Under the pieces are notes generated by a model. The model did no database searches. It saw only the letters and a program-made list of their open reading frames with translations, and was not told the DNA's origin. Positions 9,290-24,454 of a stretch of DNA of 64,000 nucleotides are shown here, piece by piece. Position numbers and translations under genes: made by a program. How positions within the stretch are numbered: the stretch's first letter is position 1; each line of letters begins with the position of its first letter. Origin of the DNA: Pseudomonas graminis (GTDB lineage: Bacteria; Pseudomonadota; Gammaproteobacteria; Pseudomonadales; Pseudomonadaceae); contig NZ_MDEN01000059.1 in NCBI RefSeq assembly GCF_001705435.1, positions 215,064 to 279,063 on the forward strand, read 5' to 3'.

Positions 9290-10027
9290 TCAGTTCTTCT
9301 CGAGCACCCAGCGCTGCTCACCCGGGCGAAGATCCGGCATTTCAGTTGCCTGGGCGTTATTTACCGCCTGGAACAACTCCAGCTGTTTGCCGTTGCGCAC
9401 GAAGATCCACGGATTGCCGCGCTCGTTCTTCTCCAGCCACATGCTGTCGTACTCACCGCTCATGGCTGCGCAGTCGCCGGCGAGGCACAGCGCATAGCGA
9501 TCATTGCCCGGCAGGCCGCTGACGCTGCCGTCTGGCAGGAACTCAACCGTGCTGCCCTGGCCTTCGCCATTGACGATGGTCCACTTGCCGCCGAGGTAGG
9601 CGGTGTAAAGAGCACGCTCGAAACTGGTGCCGGGTTGGGCGCCGGCCGGCGCTGCTTCCTTGGGCGTGCGGAAATGTTGCTCGGGGCCCGTGTCGCTGGC
9701 GCGCTGCACCAGGTCATCACCCTTGATGGTCAACTCATCGGACGCATTGCCGTAAAAGTCGACACGCAACTTGCCGTCGGCATTGCTGGCGATCTTGCCT
9801 TCACTCAGCTCGAAGCCGTTGGAAGCAGTGGCCTGTCCGGCCTTGGTGTTGATGTTCCATTCCAGATTCGGGCCGTGAGCCAGCAGGGCCTGCCGAAGGT
9901 TACCGCCTTGGGCTGCGGCGTCGATGGCGGCCTGATTGATCCAGGTACCGTCCGGGCTTTTGTCGGAGTGGCTGGCGCAGCCGCTGAGCAGTGCGACCAG
10001 CAGCGGGAGGGCAAACGCAACACGCAT
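9290..10027 (-). CDS. Conserved lipoprotein of unknown function
   Basis: 245 residues from the ATG at 10027, which has an AAGGA-type ribosome site just upstream and begins a lipoprotein signal peptide MRVAFALPLLVALLSGC with lipobox LLSGC; a longer in-frame start at 10078 would bury the signal. The mature protein has no catalytic motif that I recognise; segments such as GKWTIVNGEGQGSTVEFLPDG look like a small beta-rich sensor or inhibitor fold. It is the last gene in the yicC-gmk-rpoZ-spoT-ridA direction, matching the PA5340 position. Confidence 0.75.
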   Translation of the reverse strand: MRVAFALPLLVALLSGCASHSDKSPDGTWINQAAIDAAAQGGNLRQALLAHGPNLEWNINTKAGQATASNGFELSEGKIASNADGKLRVDFYGNASDELTIKGDDLVQRASDTGPEQHFRTPKEAAPAGAQPGTSFERALYTAYLGGKWTIVNGEGQGSTVEFLPDGSVSGLPGNDRYALCLAGDCAAMSGEYDSMWLEKNERGNPWIFVRNGKQLELFQAVNNAQATEMPDLRPGEQRWVLEKN

Positions 10028-10084
10028 GGGTGGAGTCCTTCCTTTTCTGAGGAGGCGGAACGGGCTTGCGCTCCGCACCGGGAT

Positions 10085-10465
10085 TTACTCGATGACCAGA
10101 ATGGCGTCCATTTCGACCTGCGCGCCACGCGGCAGCGCCGCAACGCCAATGGCGGCGCGCGCCGGGTACGGCTGCTCAAAATACTTGCCCATGATCTCGT
10201 TGACCTTGGCGAAGTGGCTCAGGTCGGTGAGGAAGATATTCAGTTTGACGATGTCCTTGAACGAACCGCCTGCAGCTTCGGCCACAGCCTTCAGGTTTTC
10301 GAAGACCTGAACGGTCTGAGCTTCAAAGCCTTCGACCAGCTCCATGGTCTTGGGGTCCAGCGGAATCTGTCCCGACATGTAGACGGTGTTGCCCGCCTTG
10401 ATTGCCTGGGAATAGGTGCCGATGGCGGCAGGGGCTTTGTCGCTGGAGATGACGGTCTTGCTCAT
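10085..10465 (-). CDS. ridA: RidA family enamine/imine deaminase
   Basis: 126 residues of the Rid/YER057c family: [23 protein letters not shown], and near the end the conserved active-site arginine in [21 protein letters not shown]. It hydrolyses reactive 2-aminoacrylate-type enamines made by PLP enzymes to keto acids and ammonia. It lies 24 nt downstream of spoT on the same strand, an arrangement shared with many gammaproteobacteria. A second RidA-like gene is in the dad operon at 37793. Confidence 0.92.
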   Translation of the reverse strand: MSKTVISSDKAPAAIGTYSQAIKAGNTVYMSGQIPLDPKTMELVEGFEAQTVQVFENLKAVAEAAGGSFKDIVKLNIFLTDLSHFAKVNEIMGKYFEQPYPARAAIGVAALPRGAQVEMDAILVIE

Positions 10466-10489
10466 GAAAAACTCCTGTTTGCGGTTTGA

Positions 10490-12598
10490 CTACGCGCGCA
10501 TGCGGGTGATGCGGATCACGCCGGCCAGGGCGCGCAGTTTCTTGATCACGCGGGCCAGGTGCACTCGGTCGTGAACGCTGACCACCAGTTGGACCACGCT
10601 GATGCGACCATCGCGTTCATCCATACTGATTTTTTCGATATTGCCGTCCGCAGCATTCACGCTGCTGGCGAGCAGGGCGATCAGGCCGCGCTGGTGTTCC
10701 AGTTCGACGCGCAGCTCGACATTGAATTCGCCGGTGACGTCTTTGGCCCAGGACAGCTGAATGCACTTCTCGGGGTTGTGGCGGACTTCCGTGATGTTCC
10801 GGCAGTTGTCCAAGTGCACGACCATGCCTTTGCCCGCAGACAAATGCCCGACAATCGGGTCGCCTGGAATCGGCGTGCAGCACTTGGCGTAGCTGAGGAC
10901 GAGGCCTTCGGTGCCACGAATAGCCAGAGGACCTTCTGCGTTCGGCAGTTGGTCGCCTTCACTGGCCAGCAATCGGCGAGCGACCACATAAGCCATGCGG
11001 TTGCCCAGGCCAATGTCCTCAAGCAGGTCTTCGATGACCTCGACCCGATACTCGGCAAGAATCAGGCGCACGCGCTCGGCCGGAATCTTTTCCAGCGTGC
11101 TGTCGAAGCCGTTAAGCACTTTGTTCAGCAGACGCTCGCCGAGATTGATCGATTCCGACCGGCGCTGCAGTTTGAGCGCATGGCGGATGTGCGTACGGGC
11201 CTTGCCGGTCACGACGAAGTTGAGCCAGGCCGGATTCGGACGCGCCCCGGGAGCACTGACGATCTCGACGGTCGAGCCGCTTTGCAGCGGTTCGGAAAGC
11301 GGGGCCAGCCGACGATTGATCCGACAGGCAATGCAGCTGTTGCCGACGTCAGTGTGCACGGCATAAGCAAAATCGACCGCCGTGGAGCCTTTCGGCAGCT
11401 CCATGATCCGGCCCTTCGGCGTGAACACGTAGACCTCGTCCGGGAACAGGTCGATCTTTACGCTCTCGATGAATTCCAGCGAATTGCCCGCACGCTGCTG
11501 CATTTCCAGCACGCCCTTGACCCACTGACGGGCCCGCGCATGGGTGCTCTTCGGCTGTTCATCGCCAGACGACTTGTACAGCCAGTGCGCGGCGATACCG
11601 TTGTTGGCCATCTCTTCCATTTCGCGGGTACGAATCTGGATCTCGATGGGCACGCCATGCATACCGAACAGGGTGGTGTGCAGCGATTGATAGCCGTTGG
11701 CTTTCGGAATCGCGATGTAATCCTTGAAGCGCCCCGGCAGCGGTTTGTACAAATTGTGCACAGCGCCGAGCACGCGATAGCAGGTGTCGACCTTGTCGAC
11801 GATGATCCTGAACGCGTAGACGTCCATGATCTCGTTGAAGGCGCGACGCTTGCCGCGCATCTTCTTGTAGATGCCATACAGGTGCTTCTGACGGCCGCTG
11901 ACTTCCCCTTCGATGCCATCAACGGCAAGGCAATGGCTCAGCGACTCTTCGATCTTGTTGACCAGTTCCTTGCGGTTGCCGCGCGCGCGCTTGACCGCCT
12001 GGCCGATGCGCGAGGAGCGCATCGGGTACATCGCCTTGAAGCCCAGGTCCTCGAATTCGATACGCACGCTGTGCATGCCAAGGCGATTGGCGATAGGGGC
12101 GTAGATTTCGAGGGTTTCTTTGGCGATGCGACGGCGCTTCTCTCCGGAGAGGACTTCCAGCGTGCGCATGTTATGCAGGCGGTCGGCAAGCTTGACCAGA
12201 ATGACGCGAATGTCCCGCGCCATGGCCATCGCCATTTTCTGGAAGTTCTCGGCCTGAGCTTCGGCTTTGGTCTCGAAGTTCATCTGGGTCAGTTTGCTGA
12301 CCCCGTCGACCAGTTCGGCCACCGTTTCGCCAAACTGTGCACAAAGCGCTTCTTTGGCGATGCCGGTGTCTTCGATCACGTCATGCAGCATGGCGGCCAT
12401 CAGGCTCTGATGGTCCATGTGCATGTCGGCAAGAATATTGGCCACCGCCAGCGGATGCGTGACGTAGGCTTCGCCGCTGCGACGGCGTTGGCCGTCGTGG
12501 GCTTGTTCGGCGTAGAAGTACGCCCGGCGGACCAGATTGACCTGGTCTGCGCCGAGGTAGGTCGAGAGGCGATCGGCGAGGGCGTCTATGCTCGGCAA
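10490..12598 (-). CDS. spoT: Bifunctional (p)ppGpp synthetase/hydrolase SpoT
   Basis: 702 residues. The N-terminal HD hydrolase domain has its metal ligands in HDVIEDTG and the RLHNMRTL helix; a synthetase domain (residues about 200-350, including GYQSLHTTLFG) follows, then TGS (FTPKGRIMELPKGSTAVDFAYAVH), a zinc-finger-type CCTPIPGD segment and a C-terminal ACT domain. It makes and degrades the alarmone (p)ppGpp, linking starvation to transcription. Clustered with rpoZ and gmk as usual. Confidence 0.96.
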   Translation of the reverse strand: MPSIDALADRLSTYLGADQVNLVRRAYFYAEQAHDGQRRRSGEAYVTHPLAVANILADMHMDHQSLMAAMLHDVIEDTGIAKEALCAQFGETVAELVDGVSKLTQMNFETKAEAQAENFQKMAMAMARDIRVILVKLADRLHNMRTLEVLSGEKRRRIAKETLEIYAPIANRLGMHSVRIEFEDLGFKAMYPMRSSRIGQAVKRARGNRKELVNKIEESLSHCLAVDGIEGEVSGRQKHLYGIYKKMRGKRRAFNEIMDVYAFRIIVDKVDTCYRVLGAVHNLYKPLPGRFKDYIAIPKANGYQSLHTTLFGMHGVPIEIQIRTREMEEMANNGIAAHWLYKSSGDEQPKSTHARARQWVKGVLEMQQRAGNSLEFIESVKIDLFPDEVYVFTPKGRIMELPKGSTAVDFAYAVHTDVGNSCIACRINRRLAPLSEPLQSGSTVEIVSAPGARPNPAWLNFVVTGKARTHIRHALKLQRRSESINLGERLLNKVLNGFDSTLEKIPAERVRLILAEYRVEVIEDLLEDIGLGNRMAYVVARRLLASEGDQLPNAEGPLAIRGTEGLVLSYAKCCTPIPGDPIVGHLSAGKGMVVHLDNCRNITEVRHNPEKCIQLSWAKDVTGEFNVELRVELEHQRGLIALLASSVNAADGNIEKISMDERDGRISVVQLVVSVHDRVHLARVIKKLRALAGVIRITRMRA

Positions 12599-12658
12599 GA
12601 TAAATCTCCTTGCCGAAGGCTGTGACCCTGCGCCTTGCTACGTCGACCAGGCATAGGC

Positions 12659-12922
12659 TTAGACGGCCTCGCTGGACTCGTCCTCGAATGCAGCGAACAG
12701 TGGTTCATCTTCAACGATTTCGGCTTCTGCGATAACAGCGTAATCCATCAGGCCTGCAGCGATTTCACGCAGGGCCACTACGGTAGGCTTGTCGTTTTCC
12801 CATGCCAGCTTTGGCTCTTTGCCACCGGTCGCCAGTTGACGCGAGCGCTTGGTGGCGAGCATGACCAGCTCAAAACGGTTATCTACATGTTCCAGGCAGT
12901 CTTCAACGGTCACGCGGGCCAT
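12659..12922 (-). CDS. rpoZ: RNA polymerase omega subunit
   Basis: 87 residues from the ATG at 12922 ([20 protein letters not shown]), with the conserved ATKRSRQL segment. It stabilises the beta-prime subunit and is part of the ppGpp site of RNA polymerase. An in-frame start six codons upstream adds MLRGIP, which is not part of the family. Between gmk and spoT on the minus strand. Confidence 0.95.
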   Translation of the reverse strand: MARVTVEDCLEHVDNRFELVMLATKRSRQLATGGKEPKLAWENDKPTVVALREIAAGLMDYAVIAEAEIVEDEPLFAAFEDESSEAV

Positions 12923-13052
12923 GGGTATTCCTCGTAGCAAATGCGATATGCGCGGTGCCCGAATGGGCGAGCGGACTCGACAGTCTAAAAAATCACCAGC
13001 GTTAAGGGAAGCGCTGATTTTGAATGGATCGGTTTTGCTGCCTAAGAACCGG

Positions 13053-14550
<1,498 letters not shown>

Positions 14551-14796
14551 GGGAAGTACCTCTATAAATTCAGGCGTTTGCGGACAGCCGGTCCGGGATG
14601 AATCCCCGGCAAAGTATCGTCGGGAAACGACTGGCTATAAAGGCGCAGGATTGTAGCTCAGTGCAGGGTGTGCGCCCAAATGTGGCATTGTCGCAAGCGA
14701 TGCGCGGCGTTGTGATCGTGCTGCCTGGCAGCGCAAACCTGCAGCGCCCGTCGTGAGCAATACGTCATTAGATGTCCCAAGCCGTGCCTGCACCTC

Positions 14797-14802
14797 TATA
14801 AT
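14797..14802 (+). promoter_or_regulatory. Candidate -10 element upstream of rph
   Basis: A perfect TATAAT lies 38 nt before the rph start codon. No good -35 hexamer is visible at the right spacing, so the promoter call rests on the -10 alone. Confidence 0.4.
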
Positions 14803-14839
14803 GCAGACCGTTTTCCGTCTCCCAGTACAGGTATCCCAG

Positions 14840-15562
14840 ATGAAACGTCCAAGTGGTCGCGCTGCCGATCAGCTTCGCCCGATCCGCATCACCCGCAACT
14901 ACACCAAGCACGCCGAGGGTTCTGTGCTGGTCGAGTTCGGTGATACCAAGGTGATCTGCACCGTCAGCGTTGAAAACGGCGTTCCGCGCTTTCTCAAGGG
15001 GCAGGGCCAGGGCTGGTTGACAGCTGAATACGGCATGCTGCCTCGCGCCACCGGCGAGCGTAACCAGCGCGAAGCCAGTCGTGGCAAGCAAGGCGGCCGT
15101 ACCCTCGAGATCCAGCGCCTGATCGGTCGCTCGCTGCGCGCGGCACTGGACATGTCCAAGCTGGGTGAAATCACCTTGTACGTCGACTGCGATGTCATCC
15201 AGGCGGACGGCGGGACGCGCACTGCGTCGATCACCGGCTCCATGGTCGCGCTGATCGACGCGCTGAAGTCCATCAAAAAGCGTGGCGGCCTCAAGGGCGG
15301 CGATCCGCTGAAACAGATGATCGCGGCAGTGTCAGTGGGCATGTATCAGGGCGAGCCGGTGCTGGACCTGGATTACCTTGAAGACTCCGCGGCCGAGACT
15401 GACCTCAACGTGGTCATGACCAGCGCGGGCGGTTTCATCGAAGTGCAAGGCACAGCCGAGGGGGCGCCGTTTCAGCCTGAAGACCTGAACGCGATGCTGG
15501 CACTGGCTCAAAAAGGCATGAACGAAATCTTCGAACTGCAGCAGTCGGCACTGGCCGACTGA
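14840..15562 (+). CDS. rph: Ribonuclease PH
   Basis: 240 residues from ATG 14840, giving the standard [15 protein letters not shown] start; the reading frame is open further upstream but that part has no family similarity. Conserved RNase PH features are seen: [24 protein letters not shown], and [14 protein letters not shown]. It trims the 3' end of tRNA precursors using phosphate. Divergent from yicC, followed by a small membrane protein gene. Confidence 0.95.
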   Translation: MKRPSGRAADQLRPIRITRNYTKHAEGSVLVEFGDTKVICTVSVENGVPRFLKGQGQGWLTAEYGMLPRATGERNQREASRGKQGGRTLEIQRLIGRSLRAALDMSKLGEITLYVDCDVIQADGGTRTASITGSMVALIDALKSIKKRGGLKGGDPLKQMIAAVSVGMYQGEPVLDLDYLEDSAAETDLNVVMTSAGGFIEVQGTAEGAPFQPEDLNAMLALAQKGMNEIFELQQSALAD

Positions 15563-15606
15563 TCGATTTCCATTGCGTCAGAGCACTACATCAAAACAGG
15601 GAAAGC

Positions 15607-15978
15607 ATGATGATCGAGAGTCAGTCGCCGTTGCCAACGCCGAGTAAAGAAGTCCGTCAGTGGGCAATGCTGTGCCACTTCGCGGCGTTTTTCGGCCTGA
15701 TCTTTCCGTTCGGCAATTTGCTGGGGCCGCTGATCGTCTGGCAGCTCAAGAAAGAAGTTGATCCGTACATCGATGCTCAAGGCAAGGAAGCCCTCAATTT
15801 TCAGATCACCGTCGCCATTGCCGCGATGATCTGTTTTTTGCTGATGGTGGTGATCATCGGCTTTCCGCTGTTGATGCTGGTGGGCGTCGGCGCGCTGGTG
15901 CTGACGATCATCGCGGGCGTGAAGGTCAATGACGGCGTCGCCTACCGCTATCCGTTCACCTGGCGGTTAATCAAGTAA
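15607..15978 (+). CDS. DUF4870 small membrane protein
   Basis: 123 residues with three hydrophobic segments: one near 23-42 (HFAAFFGLIFPFGNLLGPLI) and a long hydrophobic C-terminal half (AIAAMICFLLMVVIIGFPLL, then VGALVLTIIAGVKV). The motif QGKEALNFQ between them is typical of DUF4870 (Tic20-like) proteins. Function unknown; inner membrane. It follows rph by 44 nt and is closed by the terminator at 16022. Confidence 0.85.
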   Translation: MMIESQSPLPTPSKEVRQWAMLCHFAAFFGLIFPFGNLLGPLIVWQLKKEVDPYIDAQGKEALNFQITVAIAAMICFLLMVVIIGFPLLMLVGVGALVLTIIAGVKVNDGVAYRYPFTWRLIK

Positions 15979-16021
15979 GCGGGATCAAGGATCGGGCGCT
16001 TGCCTGAGCTGCGGACAAACA

Positions 16022-16047
16022 AAAGCCGACTTCACGTCGGCTTTTTT
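16022..16047. terminator. Terminator between the DUF4870 gene and crc
   Basis: AAAGCCGAC and GTCGGCTTT form a 9-bp stem with a short TTCAC loop and a T run on the plus strand; the A run on the other side lets it serve the convergent crc gene as well. Confidence 0.85.
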
Positions 16048-16060
16048 GAGCAACTGAACG

Positions 16061-16840
16061 TCAGATAGTGAGCGTCCAGTCGTAGTCCACGATCAGTGGC
16101 GCATGTTGCGAGAAGCGCGGCTGGCGTGGAAGGCGTGCACTGCGTACGAAACGGCGCAGGCCCGGGGTCAGCAACTGATAATCGAAGCGCCAGCCCAGAT
16201 TGAGCATCTCGGCCTGTTCGTTATCCGGCCACCAGCTGTACTGATCGCCTTCGCGGCTGACTTCGCGTAGGGCATCGACATAACCCATGTTGCCAACGAT
16301 CTCGTCCATCCACGCACGCTCTGGTGCCAGGAAGCCTGGAGATTGCTGGCTGTCGCGCCAGTTTTTGATGTCCAGCTTCTGTTGCGCCACGTACAGCGAG
16401 CCACAGTAAATGTACTCGCGACGTTTGCGCCGCTGCTTGTCGAGGTACTTGCCGAAATCGTCCATGAGCTTGAATTTCTGATTCAAGTCTTCATCGCCGT
16501 TCATCCCGGAAGGGAGCAGCAAGGTCGCGATACTGACTTTGTCGAAATCTGCCTGCAGGTAACGCCCGTAACGGTCAGCCGTCTCGAAACCAAGACCGTT
16601 GATGACCGCCTTCGGTTGCAGCCGCGAGTAAAGCGCCACGCCACCCTGGGCTGGCACTTCGGCTTCGCAGGCATATAGGAAGTAGCCGTCCAGTTGGAAG
16701 GCTGGGTCGTCCAGTTCAAAGGCGGAGGCGCGGGTGTCCTGAAGGCAGATGACGTCGGCATTCTGGGCTTGCAGCCAACTGAGCAAACCACGCTCGACTG
16801 CAGCCTGAATACCATTAACGTTCACACTGATGATCCGCAT
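16061..16840 (-). CDS. crc: Catabolite repression control protein Crc
   Basis: 259 residues from ATG 16840 (MRIISVNVNGIQAA), the length of Pseudomonas Crc. The fold is that of exonuclease III/EEP proteins, but Crc lacks nuclease activity and works with Hfq to repress translation of mRNAs for less preferred carbon sources. It is divergent from pyrE, the gene order seen in other pseudomonads, which supports Crc rather than a true exonuclease III. Confidence 0.95.
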   Translation of the reverse strand: MRIISVNVNGIQAAVERGLLSWLQAQNADVICLQDTRASAFELDDPAFQLDGYFLYACEAEVPAQGGVALYSRLQPKAVINGLGFETADRYGRYLQADFDKVSIATLLLPSGMNGDEDLNQKFKLMDDFGKYLDKQRRKRREYIYCGSLYVAQQKLDIKNWRDSQQSPGFLAPERAWMDEIVGNMGYVDALREVSREGDQYSWWPDNEQAEMLNLGWRFDYQLLTPGLRRFVRSARLPRQPRFSQHAPLIVDYDWTLTI

Positions 16841-16922
16841 AAATGGCCCCAAAAATCACGTGCGTGTATGATACCCGAGCTCTACCTAATTAGCTAAATC
16901 CGTGGTATTCGGGGCTTTTTTC

Positions 16923-17564
16923 ATGCAGGCGTATCAACGCGATTTCATTCGTTTTGCCATCGATCGCGGAGTTTTGCGCTTCGGTGAGTTCACTTTGAAG
17001 TCTGGACGCACCAGTCCTTACTTCTTCAATGCCGGTCTTTTCAACAGCGGTTCCGCTCTTGCTCAGCTGGGCAAGTTCTACGCCGCCGCTGTCGTTGAAA
17101 GCGGTATCTCCTTCGATGTTCTGTTCGGCCCGGCCTACAAGGGTATTCCCCTTGCAGCGGCGACGGCCGTGGCCCTTGCCGAGCATCACAGCCTCGATCT
17201 CCCTTGGTGCTTCAACCGCAAAGAGGCCAAGGCCCATGGCGAAGGCGGCAGCCTGGTAGGTGCGCCGTTGACCGGCAATGTGCTGATCATCGACGACGTG
17301 ATCACCGCAGGCACCGCCATTCGCGAAGTCATGCAGATCATTAAGGCCCAGAGCGCGAACGCTGCAGGCGTGCTGATCGCGTTGAACCGCCAGGAGCGCG
17401 GCAACGGCGAACTGTCTGCCATTCAGGAAGTCGAGCGTGATTTCGGCATTCCGGTGGTGAGCATCGTGTCGTTGAATCAAGTGCTGGAGTTTCTGGCCGA
17501 CGATCCGCAGCTCAAGCAGCATTTGCCTGCCGTCGAAGCGTACCGGGCTCAATACGGAATCTGA
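16923..17564 (+). CDS. pyrE: Orotate phosphoribosyltransferase
   Basis: 213 residues from ATG 16923 ([23 protein letters not shown]). The PRPP-binding motif [14 protein letters not shown] and the [10 protein letters not shown] catalytic loop are intact. It makes OMP from orotate and PRPP in pyrimidine synthesis. An in-frame start seven codons upstream is not part of the family. Confidence 0.96.
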   Translation: MQAYQRDFIRFAIDRGVLRFGEFTLKSGRTSPYFFNAGLFNSGSALAQLGKFYAAAVVESGISFDVLFGPAYKGIPLAAATAVALAEHHSLDLPWCFNRKEAKAHGEGGSLVGAPLTGNVLIIDDVITAGTAIREVMQIIKAQSANAAGVLIALNRQERGNGELSAIQEVERDFGIPVVSIVSLNQVLEFLADDPQLKQHLPAVEAYRAQYGI

Positions 17565-17584
17565 GCCTTCAAAAGGATGCGGTT

Positions 17585-18187
17585 ATGCTCAAGCTGGGCA
17601 CGTTGGGTTTTTGTCTGTCGCTGGGTTTGGGTTGCATCGCGAGCGTTCATGCGGACGACGCGCCGGGCATCGTGCTGTATCGCTACGTCGACAGTCGCGG
17701 CGTAACCGTGCTCGATCGTCAAGGCGTGCCGCCGGAGTACGTCGGCAAGGGTTATGAAGTGCTCAATCAGCGCGGCCGCGTGGTGCAGACCGTACCGCCT
17801 GCACCGTCCGCCGATGAGTTGCGTAATGCCCAGGCCGCCAAGCTGCAATCCGATGCCGATGCGCATCTGCTGCGGCTGTACAGCAGCGTTGAGGACGTCG
17901 ACCGGGCGAAGAGTCGTCGACTCGCCGAACTCGATGGCCTGATCGTTGTGGCGCAAGGCAACATCCAGAATCTCGTTACCCAGCAAGGCACGCTGCAAAC
18001 ACAGGCAGCTGATCAAGAGCGGGCAGGGCACCCGGTGCCGAAGACGCTGCTGGATCAGATGGATGATCTGCGTGATCAGCAGCAGAACCTGAAAGTCGAC
18101 ATCCTGCGCTACCAGACGGCGCGAACTCAGGCCGAGGCCGAGTTTGCGCAAGATCGAGCGCGGCTGCAGAAGTTGCTAGGTCGGTGA
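17585..18187 (+). CDS. DUF4124 periplasmic protein
   Basis: 200 residues with a signal peptide (LGFCLSLGLGCIASVHA, cleavage about residue 23) and an N-terminal DUF4124 region (IVLYRYVDSRGVTVLDRQGVPPEY). The C-terminal half (about 80-200) is charged and heptad-like, probably a coiled coil. It starts 20 nt after pyrE and is likely cotranscribed. Function unknown. Confidence 0.85.
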   Translation: MLKLGTLGFCLSLGLGCIASVHADDAPGIVLYRYVDSRGVTVLDRQGVPPEYVGKGYEVLNQRGRVVQTVPPAPSADELRNAQAAKLQSDADAHLLRLYSSVEDVDRAKSRRLAELDGLIVVAQGNIQNLVTQQGTLQTQAADQERAGHPVPKTLLDQMDDLRDQQQNLKVDILRYQTARTQAEAEFAQDRARLQKLLGR

Positions 18188-18222
18188 TCACCGCTGTTGG
18201 ACGCCGCTAAAACGTGGCTATA

Positions 18223-18261
18223 AAAAAGCCCCACCCGGCAGTGAGCCGCGTGGGGCTTTTT
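18223..18261. terminator. Bidirectional terminator between the DUF4124 gene and argB
   Basis: AAAAAGCCCCAC (18223-18234) pairs with GTGGGGCTTTTT (18250-18261); A and T runs on both sides suit the convergent genes. Confidence 0.88.
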
Positions 18262-18271
18262 GCAGCCGCAA

Positions 18272-21788
<3,517 letters not shown>

Positions 21789-21898
21789 ACTAACTCTCCG
21801 TGCTGGGTCGTCCTGACGCGTTCTTGTTGTGTTCGCATCGCTTACAGCACGTCAGGCCACAAGCGATGCGTTAGCCAAAGTGGGTGTTTTTTGCGGGA

Positions 21899-22354
21899 TC
21901 AGTGGCTGCCGGAGTGACCGAAGCCGCCAGCGCCGCGCTGACTTTCATCGAACTCTTCGACGATTTCAAACTGCGCCTGCACCACCGGCACCAGTACAAG
22001 CTGAGCCAGACGCTCGCCGATGGAGATATTAAAAGCGGTCTGGCCGCGGTTCCAGCAGGAAACCATCAGCTCGCCTTGATAATCGGAGTCGATCAGGCCC
22101 ACCAGGTTGCCCAGCACGATGCCGTGTTTATGCCCCAGGCCCGAGCGCGGCAGGATCAGTGCAGCCAGGCCATGGTCTGCGATGTATATCGACAGCCCGG
22201 TAGGAATCAGGAGGGTTTGGCCGGGTTCGAGCAGCGTGTCTTCTTTCAGCATGGCGCGCAGGTCCAGGCCGGCCGAGCCTGAAGTGGCGTAAGCGGGAAG
22301 CGGAAATTCGCTGCCAATGCGAGGGTCGAGGATCTTGGCTTGTAGAGCGTGCAT
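21899..22354 (-). CDS. dut: dUTP diphosphatase
   Basis: 151 residues with the five dUTPase motifs, among them [41 protein letters not shown] and a glycine-rich C-terminus ending [12 protein letters not shown]. It hydrolyses dUTP to dUMP, keeping uracil out of DNA. It starts 6 nt after coaBC ends. Confidence 0.97.
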   Translation of the reverse strand: MHALQAKILDPRIGSEFPLPAYATSGSAGLDLRAMLKEDTLLEPGQTLLIPTGLSIYIADHGLAALILPRSGLGHKHGIVLGNLVGLIDSDYQGELMVSCWNRGQTAFNISIGERLAQLVLVPVVQAQFEIVEEFDESQRGAGGFGHSGSH

Positions 22355-22360
22355 TCGTGA

Positions 22361-23569
22361 TTAAACCTGGTTCATGCGATCGGCGATAAAAGTCACCAGC
22401 TGCCGCGCGATCTTGGCTTTGCTGGTCTGGGCGAAGAGCGTCGCTTGCAACGCTCGGTCGATCACGCTGCAGGCGTTTTCTTCGCTGTTGAAGCCAATGC
22501 TGGGATTGGCGACGTCATTGGCGACGATCAGATCAAGGTTCTTGTCCTTGAGCTTGCGTGCGGCGTAATCGAGCAGGTGTTCGGTTTCGGCCGCGAAGCC
22601 TACGCTGAACGGGCGATCCGGGCGCTGGGCGAGGGTGGCGAGAATGTCCGGGTTGCGGACCATCTGCAACAGAAGACCATCTCCGGTCGTGGGATCTTTC
22701 TTCAATTTCTGCGTGGCGACGACTTCCGGCCGGTAGTCCGCGACGGCTGCGGAGGCGATGAAGAGATCGCAAGGCATGGCGTCTTCGCAGGCGGCGAGCA
22801 TGTCGCGGGCGCTGACGACGTCGACACGCGACACTCGGTCAGGTGTCTGCAGGTTCACCGGGCCAGTGATCAGGGTGACCCGCGCGCCCGCTTCGGCAGC
22901 GGCTTCGGCCAGGGCGAAGCCCATTTTTCCGGAGCTGTGGTTGGTGATGTAGCGAACCGGATCGATGTTTTCCTGAGTCGGGCCGGCGGTGATCAACACG
23001 TGCTTGCCGGTCAGCGTTAGGCGCTGGAAGCAATCGGCGGCCGATTGCGCCAGGTCATTGGGTTCGAGCATGCGCCCGTAGCCGACGTCTCCACAGGCCT
23101 GGCTGCCGCTGGCCGGACCGAACATGCGCAGACCGCGCTGTTCGAGCAGTTGCAGATTGGCCTGCACGGAGGGGTCGCGCCACATCGCCTGATTCATCGC
23201 GGGTGCGACGGCAACGATGGCATCGGTCGCCAGCACCACGGTGGTCAGCAGATCGTTGGCAATGCCTTGGGCCAGGCGGGCCATGAGGTCGGCGGTGCCC
23301 GGTGCGATGAGGATCATGTCGGCCCACTTGGCCAGCTCGATATGGCCCATGGCGGCTTCGGCTGCGGGGTCGAGCAAATCAAGGTGAACCGGATGGCCGG
23401 ACAAGGCCTGCATGGTCAGCGGGGTAATAAACTCGGCGCCGCCTTTGGTCATGACGACACGGACTTCTGCACCGTGGTCGCGCAAACGGCGGACCAGTTC
23501 GGCGCTCTTGTAGGCCGCGATGCCACCGCCGACGCCGAGAACGATGCGTTTTCGATACAGCCGCTGCAT
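22361..23569 (-). CDS. coaBC: Bifunctional phosphopantothenoylcysteine decarboxylase/synthetase
   Basis: 402 residues. The N-terminal CoaC flavoprotein domain shows [25 protein letters not shown] (the PXMNXXMW motif) and the substrate-flap cysteine in GSQACGDVG. The C-terminal CoaB domain begins [27 protein letters not shown]. Together they make 4'-phosphopantetheine for coenzyme A. First gene of the minus-strand operon and divergent from radC, as in most proteobacteria. Confidence 0.96.
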   Translation of the reverse strand: MQRLYRKRIVLGVGGGIAAYKSAELVRRLRDHGAEVRVVMTKGGAEFITPLTMQALSGHPVHLDLLDPAAEAAMGHIELAKWADMILIAPGTADLMARLAQGIANDLLTTVVLATDAIVAVAPAMNQAMWRDPSVQANLQLLEQRGLRMFGPASGSQACGDVGYGRMLEPNDLAQSAADCFQRLTLTGKHVLITAGPTQENIDPVRYITNHSSGKMGFALAEAAAEAGARVTLITGPVNLQTPDRVSRVDVVSARDMLAACEDAMPCDLFIASAAVADYRPEVVATQKLKKDPTTGDGLLLQMVRNPDILATLAQRPDRPFSVGFAAETEHLLDYAARKLKDKNLDLIVANDVANPSIGFNSEENACSVIDRALQATLFAQTSKAKIARQLVTFIADRMNQV

Positions 23570-23700
23570 AGGCCTGCCTTAAGGTCGGTTAACACGCGGC
23601 AATCATTAGCCTCCCCAGGCCTGACTGTCGCGCAAAAAAGAGCGGCTAAGATAGCACAGCGACCGCACGGGAACAGCGGCGCCACAGACAGGGAGCTGCT

Positions 23701-24375
23701 ATGAGTATTCGCGATTGGCCGGCGGCAGAGCGTCCGCGGGAGAAGCTGCTGGAACGGGGGGCGTCGAGTCTGTCGGACGCTGAATTGCTGGCGATTTTCT
23801 TGCGCACGGGCGTCTCGGGCAGAAGTGCCGTGGACCTGGCCCGGCACCTTTTGAATCAGTTCGGCAGCCTGCGTGCATTGCTCGAAGCCAACCTGACGGC
23901 GTTCAGCAGCGAGCTGGGTCTGGGACCCGCCAAGTTCGCGCAATTGCAGGCGGTCATGGAAATGGCCCGGCGCAACATGGGCGAGGATTTGAAGCGCGAT
24001 TCTGTGCTGGAAAACCCGACGCAGGTGCGTCGCTACCTCAAGGCGCTGTTACGGCACGAGCCCCATGAAGTCTTTGGTTGCCTGTTTCTGGACAGCAAGA
24101 ACCGGGTTCAGACCTTCGAAGTGTTGTTTCACGGCTCGATCAACACGGCGCATGTTCACGCGCGGCAGGTGGTCAAGCGCGCATTGGCCCACAACTCGGC
24201 GGGATTGATCCTTTGTCACAATCACCCCTCCGGCGTAAAAGACGCCAGCGAAGCCGATATCGATCTGACGCGGCACCTGAAACAGGCGCTGGCGCTGGTG
24301 GACGTGGTGGTGCTGGATCATTTGATCATCGGCGACGGCGATCCGTTGTCGATGGTTGAGTATGGGTTGATGTAG
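23701..24375 (+). CDS. radC: RadC-like JAB domain protein
   Basis: 224 residues. An N-terminal UPF0758 helix-hairpin region ([20 protein letters not shown]) precedes a JAB/MPN domain with metal motif HVHARQ, then HNHPSG and the downstream aspartate in [13 protein letters not shown] role in DNA repair was proposed but later withdrawn for E. coli; the family is often named for its sequence only. Divergent from coaBC. Confidence 0.93.
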   Translation: MSIRDWPAAERPREKLLERGASSLSDAELLAIFLRTGVSGRSAVDLARHLLNQFGSLRALLEANLTAFSSELGLGPAKFAQLQAVMEMARRNMGEDLKRDSVLENPTQVRRYLKALLRHEPHEVFGCLFLDSKNRVQTFEVLFHGSINTAHVHARQVVKRALAHNSAGLILCHNHPSGVKDASEADIDLTRHLKQALALVDVVVLDHLIIGDGDPLSMVEYGLM

Positions 24376-24404
24376 CGGCTGTAAAGCTGGCCGACAAGCT
24401 GTTC

Positions 24405-24428
24405 GTGGGACCGGCTTTAGCCGGGAAG
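24405..24428 (+). repeat. Single REP unit
   Basis: Starts GTGGGACCGGC and shares CGGCTTTAGCCGGGAAG with the REP at 9181. It is unpaired, immediately left of the larger inverted repeat. Confidence 0.7.
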
Positions 24429-24454
24429 GGGGCGGGCCATACCGCATTGTTGAA